From IMG/VR virus record IMGVR_UViG_3300032088_000113, positions 1 to 21,010 of that record: DNA of 21,010 nt; one strand, given 5' to 3'. Positions 1-7,252 of this stretch are shown in pieces (position 1 is the stretch's first letter; every line of letters starts with the position of its first letter). The position numbers and the translations under genes are program-made. Source of the DNA: a virus. The notes under the pieces were generated by a model, which was not told where the DNA came from, did not search any database, and saw nothing but the letters and a program-made list of their open reading frames with translations.

Positions 1-2
1 TA

Positions 3-263
3 GGATACTCACAGTCTGCCTACAATAACTTGTGGCAGTTCTATGCGGATAACATGGAGTGGGCTTGGACCTCTGCTGAGAATGAACGTAAACGTATTAA
101 TGATCTTGCTGTAGTTCAGTTACAAGCTGATTCGCAGTTTGAAGCAATGAAGTATAAATCAGACGCTGAATCAAGTTCAGGTTTTGGTAAGTTGATTGGT
201 GACGTACTTGGTGCTAAATCCGACACGATTGCTGGCACAATTCTTGGACCTCTGTTTGGCTAA
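3..263 (+). CDS. Virion protein, C-terminal part (cut by window edge)
   Basis: The frame is open from the first bases of the window to a TAA TAG double stop, so only the last 86 residues are seen and the real start lies outside. A TTG at 30 could be read as a start, but the frame continues upstream without a stop. The visible part is a charged, probably helical stretch (NERKRIND...QLQADSQFEAMKYKSD) followed by a Gly/Leu/Ile-rich end (GFGKLIGDVLG...TILGPLFG). It heads the row of virion genes that ends in a giant protein, the place held by the smallest internal core protein (gp14) in T7-like phages. That role is inferred from position and the helical then glycine-rich character, not from a recognised domain. 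Confidence 0.6.
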   Translation, partial: GYSQSAYNNLWQFYADNMEWAWTSAENERKRINDLAVVQLQADSQFEAMKYKSDAESSSGFGKLIGDVLGAKSDTIAGTILGPLFG

Positions 264-280
264 TAGGAGAAATATATATA

Positions 281-481
281 ATGTATAATGTAGGCTATCA
301 AGCAATGAAGAATTTGGCACTACCCAAAAAGCAAGCACCTAAAAAGACTACAGGTACAGGGTTACTTGCACGTAATACTATGGGTAGGTCTGCACCAAAG
401 AAAGAACAAGACGTTAGAGAAAGGGTTGCAGGTTATGTAACTCAGATACGTAAAGCAAGAATGGACCTTAAAAATGATTGA
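281..481 (+). CDS. Small basic protein of the virion cluster, 66 aa
   Basis: The start ATG has a good ribosome site, AGGAGA at 265-270, ten bases upstream. The protein is strongly basic with many Lys and Arg (PKKQAPKKTTG, RERVAGYVTQIRKAR), no membrane segment and a GLLAR motif near residues 27-31. Its last 8 bases overlap the start of the next gene, which suggests translational coupling. I do not recognise the family. A small DNA-contacting or assembly protein of the virion is possible from its charge and its place among structural genes, but that is inference only. Confidence 0.65.
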   Translation: MYNVGYQAMKNLALPKKQAPKKTTGTGLLARNTMGRSAPKKEQDVRERVAGYVTQIRKARMDLKND

Positions 482-1001
482 ACCTGCTACACCAATGATA
501 GATGCCCCAATAGCAGGGCAATCGCTAACGGCTGAGTTAGGTAATCGTCCTTGGCAACAGCCACCACAGTACAATACTGTTGAAGAGGCTCTTGAGTTTT
601 ACATTCCTCGCCTTACTAATCCTAATATGTTAGAGGATTTACTAGATGTAATGGAGACAGGGATACCCCTTACCTCTATAGCAAACGCATTGCAAAGCGG
701 TGGCGTTATGGAGGGTAAACATTCTGTTGATGTAGGCATACTGGTAATACCTGTACTCATAGAGACAATGGCGTACCTTGCTGATGAGGCTGGGGTAGAA
801 TATACTGTAGGTACAGGAAATGAGGAAGACCCCGATAAAATTTCTGATGCTGCTATAGCTCGTGCTGTAAGTAAAGCCCGTGAGAAAGAAGGGCAAGCAC
901 CCGTAAGGGAACCCGTAGAAGAAGAAGCAGAGCAAACAGAAATGGATTTGGAACCCCCTAGTGGTGGGCTAATGTCACGGAGAACAGAAGATGGCGTTTA
1001 A
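474..1001 (+). CDS. Virion-cluster protein, 175 aa, unknown function
   Basis: The ATG overlaps the previous gene by 8 bases and has no clear Shine-Dalgarno site, so translation is probably coupled. The N-terminal third is Pro-rich (PATPMIDAPIAG, RPWQQPPQYN), the middle holds predicted helices with hydrophobic runs (GILVIPVLIETMAYLADEAG), and the last 40 residues are acidic (EPVEEEAEQTEMDLEPP) before a short GLMSR end. No catalytic motif is visible. The last 11 bases overlap the next gene. Size, order and lack of enzyme motifs suggest a minor structural or scaffold-like part of the virion core. The family is not recognised. Confidence 0.65.
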   Translation: MIEPATPMIDAPIAGQSLTAELGNRPWQQPPQYNTVEEALEFYIPRLTNPNMLEDLLDVMETGIPLTSIANALQSGGVMEGKHSVDVGILVIPVLIETMAYLADEAGVEYTVGTGNEEDPDKISDAAIARAVSKAREKEGQAPVREPVEEEAEQTEMDLEPPSGGLMSRRTEDGV

Positions 1002-2127
1002 CTTTGGAGCATTTGTAGGCGGTTTATCTGAAAGTATTTCTGAAGACATTCAGGAAGCGCAAGACCGTGAATTAAAATTTGATCTTATGGCTGAGGATGA
1101 AGCAACTAAGATGCGTTTGGCAAGTGCCTCAGAACGCAGAGCTAGGAAAGCAACAGAAGATAAACTTACTCAGGGATTAGCCGCCTATATAGGTGCGGCT
1201 CATGCAGGTGCTATTGTAAAACAACATGGTGTAGCTGGGGCAGAACAATTTTTAAGTGCAGCACAAAATTATGATGGTGACTTTGCTGCAGCTGTTAAAC
1301 TTCCTGAGTTAAAGAATGGTGTTTTTGGTGGAGATTTTGCTAATAAACCTTTGATGTCTCTTATTCCAGAAGTACCAGATAAAGTTGATGATCCTAAAAC
1401 TCATGCCGATTGGGAGTTACGTTGGTTAGACGAAGAACTAACTATTGCTCAAATGACTGATGGTGAAGAGAAAAACAAAGCTAAAACTGCACATCAATCT
1501 AAGTTAGAACAATACTACAAATTGATAGCTGATCGTGAGGCTGCTAAACGAGAAGATGATGCAGGTGAAGACAAACCATTCTACACAAATGACCAACGTG
1601 AAAAAATATTAAAGACACAAAGAGATATTGCCTTTAGTACTCTTACAGGATTTGCAGGTGCACGTGAACTGTCTACTCAAGAACGTGCAGGAACAAATGT
1701 CATTTCTATTGCAGATTATATTGCAGCTATTAACACGTATAATCAAAACGATCAAGGACAAAAGGATAAAAATCTTACGAATGATGCAACTGCCGCTGCT
1801 GAGACAGCAAAGGTAAGTATTCAGAATTTTGCAGCTAAAATACGCAGAGATGTATTCAAAAAAATTGCTTCGGGTAAACCTTTAAGTTGGGAGGCAAGAG
1901 AAATTTCTCCTACAGCGTTGTACGATGAGGATTTCTTTGATAGTTTGGCGAGGCGAAATGAACTAGAAATTGGTGGCGTGTATCTTGTAAAAACAAGTGA
2001 TAACAAACTTAAAGTTCGTACATATCTAGGATACACTGATGTATTCTCTGAAGTAGATAAAAATTATATTGGGTCAGGCGTTATAACGGGGCCGGAAATT
2101 GCGGCTTTACGAGCAACAGAATTTTAA
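991..2127 (+). CDS. Probable internal virion protein, 378 aa
   Basis: The ATG sits inside the end of the previous gene, with GGAGA at 979-983 as ribosome site. The protein starts with a hydrophobic stretch (MAFNFGAFVGGLSESI) followed by long charged helices rich in Ala, Glu, Lys and Arg (ASERRARKATEDKLTQGLAAYIG and the region around residues 150-210), with no Cys-rich or enzyme motif. In T7-like phages the gene just before the giant gp16 codes gp15, another internal core protein that is ejected into the cell. The position fits, but the protein is about half the size of T7 gp15 and I see no direct sequence match. The stop is followed after 15 bases by the giant gene, whose AAGGG site lies in the gap. 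Confidence 0.65.
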   Translation: MAFNFGAFVGGLSESISEDIQEAQDRELKFDLMAEDEATKMRLASASERRARKATEDKLTQGLAAYIGAAHAGAIVKQHGVAGAEQFLSAAQNYDGDFAAAVKLPELKNGVFGGDFANKPLMSLIPEVPDKVDDPKTHADWELRWLDEELTIAQMTDGEEKNKAKTAHQSKLEQYYKLIADREAAKREDDAGEDKPFYTNDQREKILKTQRDIAFSTLTGFAGARELSTQERAGTNVISIADYIAAINTYNQNDQGQKDKNLTNDATAAAETAKVSIQNFAAKIRRDVFKKIASGKPLSWEAREISPTALYDEDFFDSLARRNELEIGGVYLVKTSDNKLKVRTYLGYTDVFSEVDKNYIGSGVITGPEIAALRATEF

Positions 2128-2142
2128 TTAAGGGTTACTAGA

Positions 2143-5100
2143 ATGGAAGAAGAAGAAGAGTTTTCACTATCTGAATTTGATGGTAGCGTTGATGAAGAAA
2201 ACGACACATCCTTATCAACAGACGTTGAGTCTGCTGTTGATCCTGTTAATAGTGTACCTACTTCAGCGGAGGATGAAGAGTTTTCACTATCTGAATTTGA
2301 TCCTACCATCAATGTTATGGACGATGCGCCTGTAGCTGAAGATATTACCCAAGATATAACTGATGTAGATAGTCAAACTGAAGATGCTTTAGGTTCTTCA
2401 ATTGATCCACGTATTACGGCATTGTTTGACGCAGAGCAACTGGAAATACAGGAACGATTTGAAAACCCAGAAGTAATAGCAGAAACTGAGGCTAAACTTG
2501 ATAGTATCTTTGACCGTGAAATGCAGGCGGCTGCTATGGAATCTTCAATGGGACCAGATTTCCCTGAAGGAATGCTGCCTAGACCTAGTGGTGGTGAGAT
2601 ACAGTTACTACTAGATGATAAAAAAAATACACTAAAGAGACATGCAGAACTTCGTGACAGTATACAAGCATTATTAAATGACGGTAATAAATTTCGTGCT
2701 GCATCTGTAGACGCATTACTTAATTCTGGTCTATCATTAAACGCAATAGGTATTATTACAAACACAGCAGACTTTACGCCTTTTTATGGTACGGCGCTTG
2801 GCATAATAGATATTCCAGAAAACGTACAGATTAGTAGAGAACTGTGGAGCCAAGGCCATGAATGGGCCGCAGCATTTGTGATGGGTGCTGTTATTGCTGA
2901 AACTGCGGCATCTGCCATTGGTGCAAAAGTTGCTATAGATAAAGCTACTAATCTAGTACAGTCTAGAGCAAAGAAAGTTGGTAAACAAATCCGCACAGCA
3001 ACTGATGCAGAACTAACTAAGAAAGTACAAAAGGCTGAGACTTTAGTAAATGACAATAGGGAATTTACAGAAAAGTTAGTTAAAGAATTTGAATTGTCTA
3101 TAGACCCCACAGGTAATACGTCTATTGCAAACGTAGTTGATGGCAAGATTGTACTGGACACAGAAGCTGCCCGTAAGATTGGCCTTGGTATATCCGATGA
3201 TGTATACAACTTGCAAAAAGAATACATGGATGAATTTGTAGCTGCAGTTAACGCTAAAGATAATGCTAAGATACTAGAACTTGAACGTACTACAGGCATA
3301 AGTGCAAATCAAATTATTGCTATAGCAGAAGAGAACGCAGAGGGCTTTGCATCTCCTCTATTAAAGGCTGAAAGCTTTAACTCTGTAGTTGCTGTGGCTA
3401 TTGACCTAAAGAAAAAGTTTCCTAAAGCATTTGATAATGATAAGACAGTCATTGATAATTTATTTGAACTAACCGTTAGTGATAAGTTTGATGCTGATGA
3501 CCTTGCAGATACTTTGGCAGAGTATGGATTAAACTTTGATCAGTACGTACTGACTGTTGTTGGTTCAGGTTCTGAAGCTGGTAAGATACTTAACAAGCTA
3601 TCACAAATCAAACGTGCTGGTTCATTTAAAATAGACAACGTACAAACACGTGAGCTTGAACGTACTCAGGGTAGTATTGTATCTGCGTGGCGTAGGATTG
3701 AAAACATTCGCCGTGGTAGCATGACATCCATGCTTAAAACTGCAATGCGTAACTTTCAGTCTGCTACTATCCGTGCTCCTATGGAGGCATTGGAAAATGT
3801 CATGGACACTACCTTGCTTTCAATGTCTAACGAGTTTAACAGAAGGCCAGATCAGAGGTTACTGACTAGAACAATAAAGGCAACAGGTAGAGGTGCACAA
3901 ACTTTTGTTTCTCCCTCTCAGTGGGCTGGAAGTCTTGCTCCACTAAAGCGTATCTATGCTACACCCGCACTGTCAAAAGAAATAACTGACATTATATTGA
4001 ACCGTCCAGAGTTTGCACAGCAACACACTGCGCTGTTTGATAATGTAAACGAGTATCGTAAACGTACAGGTGCAGGTTCTGGTGGTGCCGTAGACGCAAC
4101 ACTGAGCGCCGTAGAGAGTGTAGTAGACGTACTGAGTACTCCTAACCGTATTCAGGAATACATCATTCGTAGGGGCGTATATACAGGTGAGATGGAACGT
4201 CTGCTAAAACGTGACTGGGGCATCAACATGATGCAAGCACTAGAAGATGGTAAGCTAGGTGACTTGATTGCCAATGCATCTAGTGTAAGGCCAAAAGGTG
4301 CACGTCCGTTTGACGAGATTGTAGAAGAGGCAACTAGACGTGCTCTTGATGTAACGTATGCCAAGGCTCCTGACGTTAAACTATTTAGAGAAACATCTAA
4401 CTTCCTGTCCCGCACAGGTTTGACCGCTGTTACCACACCATTCCCACGCTTTATGTTTAACTCAATGGAATTGATGGGTCAGTATAGTGCAGGTGCATTT
4501 AATCCTGCAATCAAACGTATCATGGGTATGAAGAAGGGACCACTTGACGCTAAGGATAGACAAAATATTAGTCGTAACTTGTCTGGCCTTGCAGCAATTA
4601 CTGCAGCGTATCAGTACCGTATATCAGAGGGTGCTCCTGCAGACTACAAACAGATTGATGGACAAGACATTGGTACAGGAGAGGACACTGTTGTTGATGT
4701 AACTAGTCAGTATCCTATGCGTCAGTTCCTATGGATTGCAGAGGCAATGAAACGTCTTGATCCTAATGTACAGCAGTACTTACCTGTATCTGGCCCACTA
4801 ACAGCTGTTGGTATAGCTGGTGAAGGTAATGCAACCTTTGATGATTGGTTTGATGGTGCAGACGCACTAGAAGTTTTTGTAGGCACAGGCGCACGAACAG
4901 GAACTACAAGTGTATTTGTTGATGAAATTGCTAACATCCTTGCTGGTGGGGGTGAGGATATTGTATCGGATGAACGTAAGAAAAAAGTAGTAGGTCGCTT
5001 GTTAGGGGATTACCTACGTACACATTTGATTCCTGTAACACAGGTTGTAGAAATACAACGCATGATAGGACTACGACCTGTAGAATATACAGACTACTCT

Positions 5101-5787
5101 ACGGATGATCCAACAACTATTGGTGGTGAAATAGAACGTTCCTTAGATCAGAGTGGAGTTACATCTATCTTTGATCCATCACAAGAGGGAGAGTTACCGT
5201 CACGTGAGTTTGTTTTATCTGAAGATCGTAGACGTGTAGGACTTGGTAAGAGTTTATTCTTAGGTCTGTCGGTACTGCAGAAGAATAATCCTGATGCAGA
5301 GTATCTGATGGGTAAAGGTATAGAAGAGTTTGAAGTAAGTAGTCGTGGTAAAGGTTCTGTTCGCCGTGAGGAGAATGCTTTAATGCGGGAAGAGATGCCT
5401 TTAATTGTTGACTTGGCAAAGGGTGTGGAGACAGATGCTCGTAAACAATATATAAACGAATCTTCCACGTATAAAAAACAATACACTCTTGAAGAACACG
5501 TGAATGCAGAAGTACTAGCTGCACTAAACTCTATGATCAGGACAACACGGGCAGCCTTCATTGGAGATGCTAAGTACGATACAGCACCTGAGTTTGTTCA
5601 GACATATGATCAATTCAAACGTCAGCCACGTACTGTACGCAGGTATGCTCTTAGAGAGTACTATAGGGAGTACGATAAGGCACCAGACATAACAAACTTA
5701 GATGACTTAGATGATCTACTATTCTATGCAAAAGACTTAGATGAGTTTAAGGTAAACAAACCATCAACGAAAAGACGTAGCAGATAA
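2143..5787 (+). CDS. Giant internal virion (ejection) protein, 1214 aa
   Basis: This is the largest gene in the window and the last of the + strand block. The start ATG follows AAGGG (2130-2134) by 8 bases. The N-terminus is a low-complexity acidic tail holding two copies of EFSLSEFD (residues 6-13 and 46-53). A hydrophobic stretch lies at about 241-262 (WAAAFVMGAVIAETAASAIGA), and the rest is mostly helical, with a basic middle (about 500-900) and a very basic end (KPSTKRRSR). No lysozyme or transglycosylase motif of the T7 gp16 N-terminus is visible. Length (T7 gp16 is 1318 aa), place at the end of the structural genes and general make-up suggest an ejected core protein that helps form a channel through the host envelope. 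This is inferred from context, and it could also be a large polyvalent-type virion protein. Confidence 0.7.
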   Translation: MEEEEEFSLSEFDGSVDEENDTSLSTDVESAVDPVNSVPTSAEDEEFSLSEFDPTINVMDDAPVAEDITQDITDVDSQTEDALGSSIDPRITALFDAEQLEIQERFENPEVIAETEAKLDSIFDREMQAAAMESSMGPDFPEGMLPRPSGGEIQLLLDDKKNTLKRHAELRDSIQALLNDGNKFRAASVDALLNSGLSLNAIGIITNTADFTPFYGTALGIIDIPENVQISRELWSQGHEWAAAFVMGAVIAETAASAIGAKVAIDKATNLVQSRAKKVGKQIRTATDAELTKKVQKAETLVNDNREFTEKLVKEFELSIDPTGNTSIANVVDGKIVLDTEAARKIGLGISDDVYNLQKEYMDEFVAAVNAKDNAKILELERTTGISANQIIAIAEENAEGFASPLLKAESFNSVVAVAIDLKKKFPKAFDNDKTVIDNLFELTVSDKFDADDLADTLAEYGLNFDQYVLTVVGSGSEAGKILNKLSQIKRAGSFKIDNVQTRELERTQGSIVSAWRRIENIRRGSMTSMLKTAMRNFQSATIRAPMEALENVMDTTLLSMSNEFNRRPDQRLLTRTIKATGRGAQTFVSPSQWAGSLAPLKRIYATPALSKEITDIILNRPEFAQQHTALFDNVNEYRKRTGAGSGGAVDATLSAVESVVDVLSTPNRIQEYIIRRGVYTGEMERLLKRDWGINMMQALEDGKLGDLIANASSVRPKGARPFDEIVEEATRRALDVTYAKAPDVKLFRETSNFLSRTGLTAVTTPFPRFMFNSMELMGQYSAGAFNPAIKRIMGMKKGPLDAKDRQNISRNLSGLAAITAAYQYRISEGAPADYKQIDGQDIGTGEDTVVDVTSQYPMRQFLWIAEAMKRLDPNVQQYLPVSGPLTAVGIAGEGNATFDDWFDGADALEVFVGTGARTGTTSVFVDEIANILAGGGEDIVSDERKKKVVGRLLGDYLRTHLIPVTQVVEIQRMIGLRPVEYTDYSTDDPTTIGGEIERSLDQSGVTSIFDPSQEGELPSREFVLSEDRRRVGLGKSLFLGLSVLQKNNPDAEYLMGKGIEEFEVSSRGKGSVRREENALMREEMPLIVDLAKGVETDARKQYINESSTYKKQYTLEEHVNAEVLAALNSMIRTTRAAFIGDAKYDTAPEFVQTYDQFKRQPRTVRRYALREYYREYDKAPDITNLDDLDDLLFYAKDLDEFKVNKPSTKRRSR
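2155..2301 (+). repeat. Exact 27-bp direct repeat coding EEFSLSEFD
   Basis: Bases 2155-2181 and 2275-2301 are identical over 27 nt and lie 120 nt apart, which is exactly 40 codons in frame. Both encode EEFSLSEFD in an otherwise divergent acidic tail. Codon use is identical in the two copies, pointing to a recent duplication or gene conversion. Confidence 0.9.
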
Positions 5788-5820
5788 AAAAGGGCGGCTT
5801 AATTGCCGCCCGATTTCTTT
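5786..5820. terminator. Bidirectional intrinsic terminator between convergent blocks
   Basis: GGGCGGC (5792-5798) pairs with GCCGCCC (5805-5811) around a TTAATT loop. Reading rightward, the hairpin is followed by ATTTCTTT; reading leftward it is followed by an unbroken run of six T, which on the + strand is the A run that begins inside the TAA stop of the giant virion gene. It therefore closes both the late block and the leftward early/replication block, whose last gene (MazG) stops 8 bases away. Confidence 0.92.
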
Positions 5821-6149
5821 CACCTGTTGTCACCACTTCCACCTAGTGTGCCTTGCTCCTTACGCCTATTAAGCTTGGCCTCATTCTGTGCTGCAATCAT
5901 ACCTAGCGTCAAGTTTAAATCAGATGCAAGAGCAGCGCAGTACCACAACACATCCCCTATCTCACTAGATAATTGTTCCCGCCAATCTTCTGGCATGCTT
6001 TCTGGGCCATCACGAATGATCTTCTTTACTTTGTTTGCCACCTCACCTGCTTCACCAGCTAAACCTAAAGCTGGATAAAGTATTTTATGTTGCTCTGGGT
6101 AGATGGCTGTACGTGATGCCGTTCTTTGATATGAATTAAAATCAGACAT
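5820..6149 (-). CDS. mazG: MazG-like nucleotide pyrophosphohydrolase, 109 aa
   Basis: All-alpha NTP pyrophosphatase family: these enzymes split (d)NTPs or (p)ppGpp-like nucleotides, and phage versions are thought to adjust the host nucleotide pool during infection. Metal-binding residues are visible as ExxE (E33 and E36 in GLAGEAGEVANKVKK) and ExxD (E63 and D66 in SEIGDVLWY). I chose the ATG at 6149 instead of the ATG at 6200. It gives the usual family N-terminus (MSDFNSYQRTASRTAIYPEQ), has AAAGGA about 10 bases upstream, and overlaps the upstream gene by 8 bases like other pairs here. The 6200 start has its GGAG almost touching the ATG. This is the last gene of the leftward block, next to the terminator. 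The true substrate cannot be told from sequence. Confidence 0.88.
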   Translation of the reverse strand: MSDFNSYQRTASRTAIYPEQHKILYPALGLAGEAGEVANKVKKIIRDGPESMPEDWREQLSSEIGDVLWYCAALASDLNLTLGMIAAQNEAKLNRRKEQGTLGGSGDNR

Positions 6150-6399
6150 GTCGTACTTTTCCTTTAGAAACTGTTCCGCTTCTTCCTGTAACTTGTTCAT
6201 GCTCCTTCACCCGTTCTAACTGCTCATAGTAGGCTTTGTTAAACCCACGTTCCCACTCCCTGTACTGCATAGTATTACTAAGGAATGGATTAACGACACG
6301 CCCCTGTCGAAAATCTTTGTAACCTTTCTCGTGTTGAAATTTTAACGGTGCATCATACTTGCCAAGGCCACGTTCTTTGCGGGACAGCTGTTGTTTCAT
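6142..6399 (-). CDS. Small RMF-like protein, 85 aa
   Basis: The ATG is preceded by GGAG seven bases upstream. Residues about 25-60 (KGYKDFRQGR, then NPF, then YREWERGFNKAYYEQL) follow the pattern of ribosome modulation factor from gamma-proteobacteria: G-Y-x3-x-x-G-R, a short Asn/Pro linker, then a W-x-x-G-(W/F) helix. RMF binds the 30S subunit and promotes ribosome pairing in resting cells, and Rmf/CrpP-fold proteins are known in mobile elements. The N-terminus is basic and the C-terminus is a charged tail (KEHEQVTGRSG). The match rests on a short pattern judged by eye, so the family call is moderate and the ribosome role is inference. The end overlaps mazG by 8 bases. Confidence 0.55.
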   Translation of the reverse strand: MKQQLSRKERGLGKYDAPLKFQHEKGYKDFRQGRVVNPFLSNTMQYREWERGFNKAYYEQLERVKEHEQVTGRSGTVSKGKVRHV

Positions 6400-6410
6400 A
6401 TGTATTCTCC

Positions 6411-6857
6411 TTACGCTACGTTAATTAATTCTGCTTCGGTATAAGGTATGTGATAGAATAATTCACCCTTCAAGATGTTACGTCCACGTGCCTCACGCAA
6501 TCGTTCATCTCTCAGGCTTGTATCCTTGATACGCCACACTTGTTTCATATCTTTACGGAAGATATAGAAGTTAAGTACCCCCTTCTCCCCCTCATATTTT
6601 GAAAGTAATCTACCCTTACGTTCTGGTATACGTATGTCCTTCCAATCGGTAGGCCACTCCTCTTTCCATGCCAGCTTAACCTCTGCCTCATTGAAATATG
6701 TATAGTCATCTTTCTCTGACACAATATCTACATAGAAGTTCTCTTGTGTTTCTTTGATCTCGTGACCTGCACCTACTAGATACTCCACTAGTTTATCTTT
6801 CGCAGGGGCATCGTAGGCTTCGTACAATGCACGGCTAAATTGTTTACGTGTCGCCAT
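6411..6857 (-). CDS. Conserved phage protein, possible PD-(D/E)XK nuclease, 148 aa
   Basis: The start has AAGGAG 8 bases upstream and lies inside the end of the glutaredoxin gene (14-nt overlap). A candidate nuclease core is seen as D44 (FYVDIVSEKDD) followed 15 residues later by E59-V-K61 (NEAEVKLAW), the spacing and strand pattern of PD-(D/E)XK enzymes. A predicted strand (KGVLNFYIFRKDMKQVWRI) follows. The context of nucleotide and DNA metabolism genes is consistent, but the leading motif is weak and the helix arrangement was not checked. It could instead be an unrelated conserved phage protein. Confidence 0.6.
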   Translation of the reverse strand: MATRKQFSRALYEAYDAPAKDKLVEYLVGAGHEIKETQENFYVDIVSEKDDYTYFNEAEVKLAWKEEWPTDWKDIRIPERKGRLLSKYEGEKGVLNFYIFRKDMKQVWRIKDTSLRDERLREARGRNILKGELFYHIPYTEAELINVA

Positions 6858-7077
6858 TTAAATACTCCTTCAATTCTGTATACCCACCTATGTGCTTTCC
6901 CTCACTGTCAAACACTTGGGGTACAGTTGTTATACTTGATCTCTTCAACAAAGACAATACCCATTTACTACTTTTACTTTGGATATTATATTCTACGTAA
7001 GGTATGCTGGCCTCTTTTAATAATGCCTTGGCAGTATCACAGAAGTTGCATTGGTCTCTACTAATTAATGTCCACAT
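6844..7077 (-). CDS. Glutaredoxin, 77 aa
   Basis: A compact thioredoxin-fold protein: active-site C10-N-F-C13, the cis-proline loop T51-V-P53 and the G64-G65 turn before the last helix (HIGGYTELKEYL) are all present. Length matches short glutaredoxins of the NrdH/GrxC kind. GGAGG lies 4 bases upstream of the ATG. It sits two genes downstream of ribonucleotide reductase, so the likely job is to re-reduce the C-terminal cysteines of that enzyme, either with glutathione or with host thioredoxin reductase. The gene starts inside the end of the DUF1289 gene (17-nt overlap) and itself overlaps the next gene by 14 nt. Confidence 0.9.
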   Translation of the reverse strand: MWTLISRDQCNFCDTAKALLKEASIPYVEYNIQSKSSKWVLSLLKRSSITTVPQVFDSEGKHIGGYTELKEYLNGDT

Positions 7078-7252
7078 CTTTCCTCCCTAATAGTTCAAGT
7101 AATAGTTGCTGTTGTTCATACTCTGACATTACCATCCAGTCACGTATTTCGTCAATGGTTCTTCTGCACCCTGCGCAATACCCATCTTTTATGTGACAGA
7201 TATTTACGCAGGGTGAAGGTGCAGACCCTACACTAGGTCTACGATTTCGCAA
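7061..7252 (-). CDS. DUF1289 family cysteine-rich small protein, 63 aa
   Basis: The family signature is clear: SPCVNICHI, then GYCAGCRRTIDEIRDW, then SEYEQQQLL. Four cysteines (C15, C19, C26, C29) form a likely metal site. The family is common in Proteobacteria and their phages and has no known function. No ATG exists upstream of the conserved region; the best start is TTG at 7252, which lies 25 nt inside the ribonucleotide reductase gene with only a weak GGTGA site, so reinitiation after NrdJ is likely. The frame differs from that of NrdJ, so the overlap is a true dual-coding stretch. Confidence 0.85.
   Translation of the reverse strand: MRNRRPSVGSAPSPCVNICHIKDGYCAGCRRTIDEIRDWMVMSEYEQQQLLLELLGRKDVDIN

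Noticed and set aside
2373-3299. Open frames on the - strand under the giant virion gene
   Set aside because: Antisense shadows with Ser-rich composition and no ribosome sites; the + strand gene is continuous.
5803-6078. Open frame of 91 codons on the + strand just after the terminator
   Set aside because: It is the mirror of the MazG gene, begins inside the terminator hairpin, has no ribosome site and gives an unlikely Pro/Ser/Leu-rich product.
6150-6200. Longer start for MazG at the ATG at 6200
   Set aside because: GGAG nearly touches that ATG and the extra 17 residues are not part of the usual MazG-like N-terminus; the start at 6149 fits better.
6985-7013. TATAAT on the - strand inside the glutaredoxin gene
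   Set aside because: No -35 box at a fitting distance.
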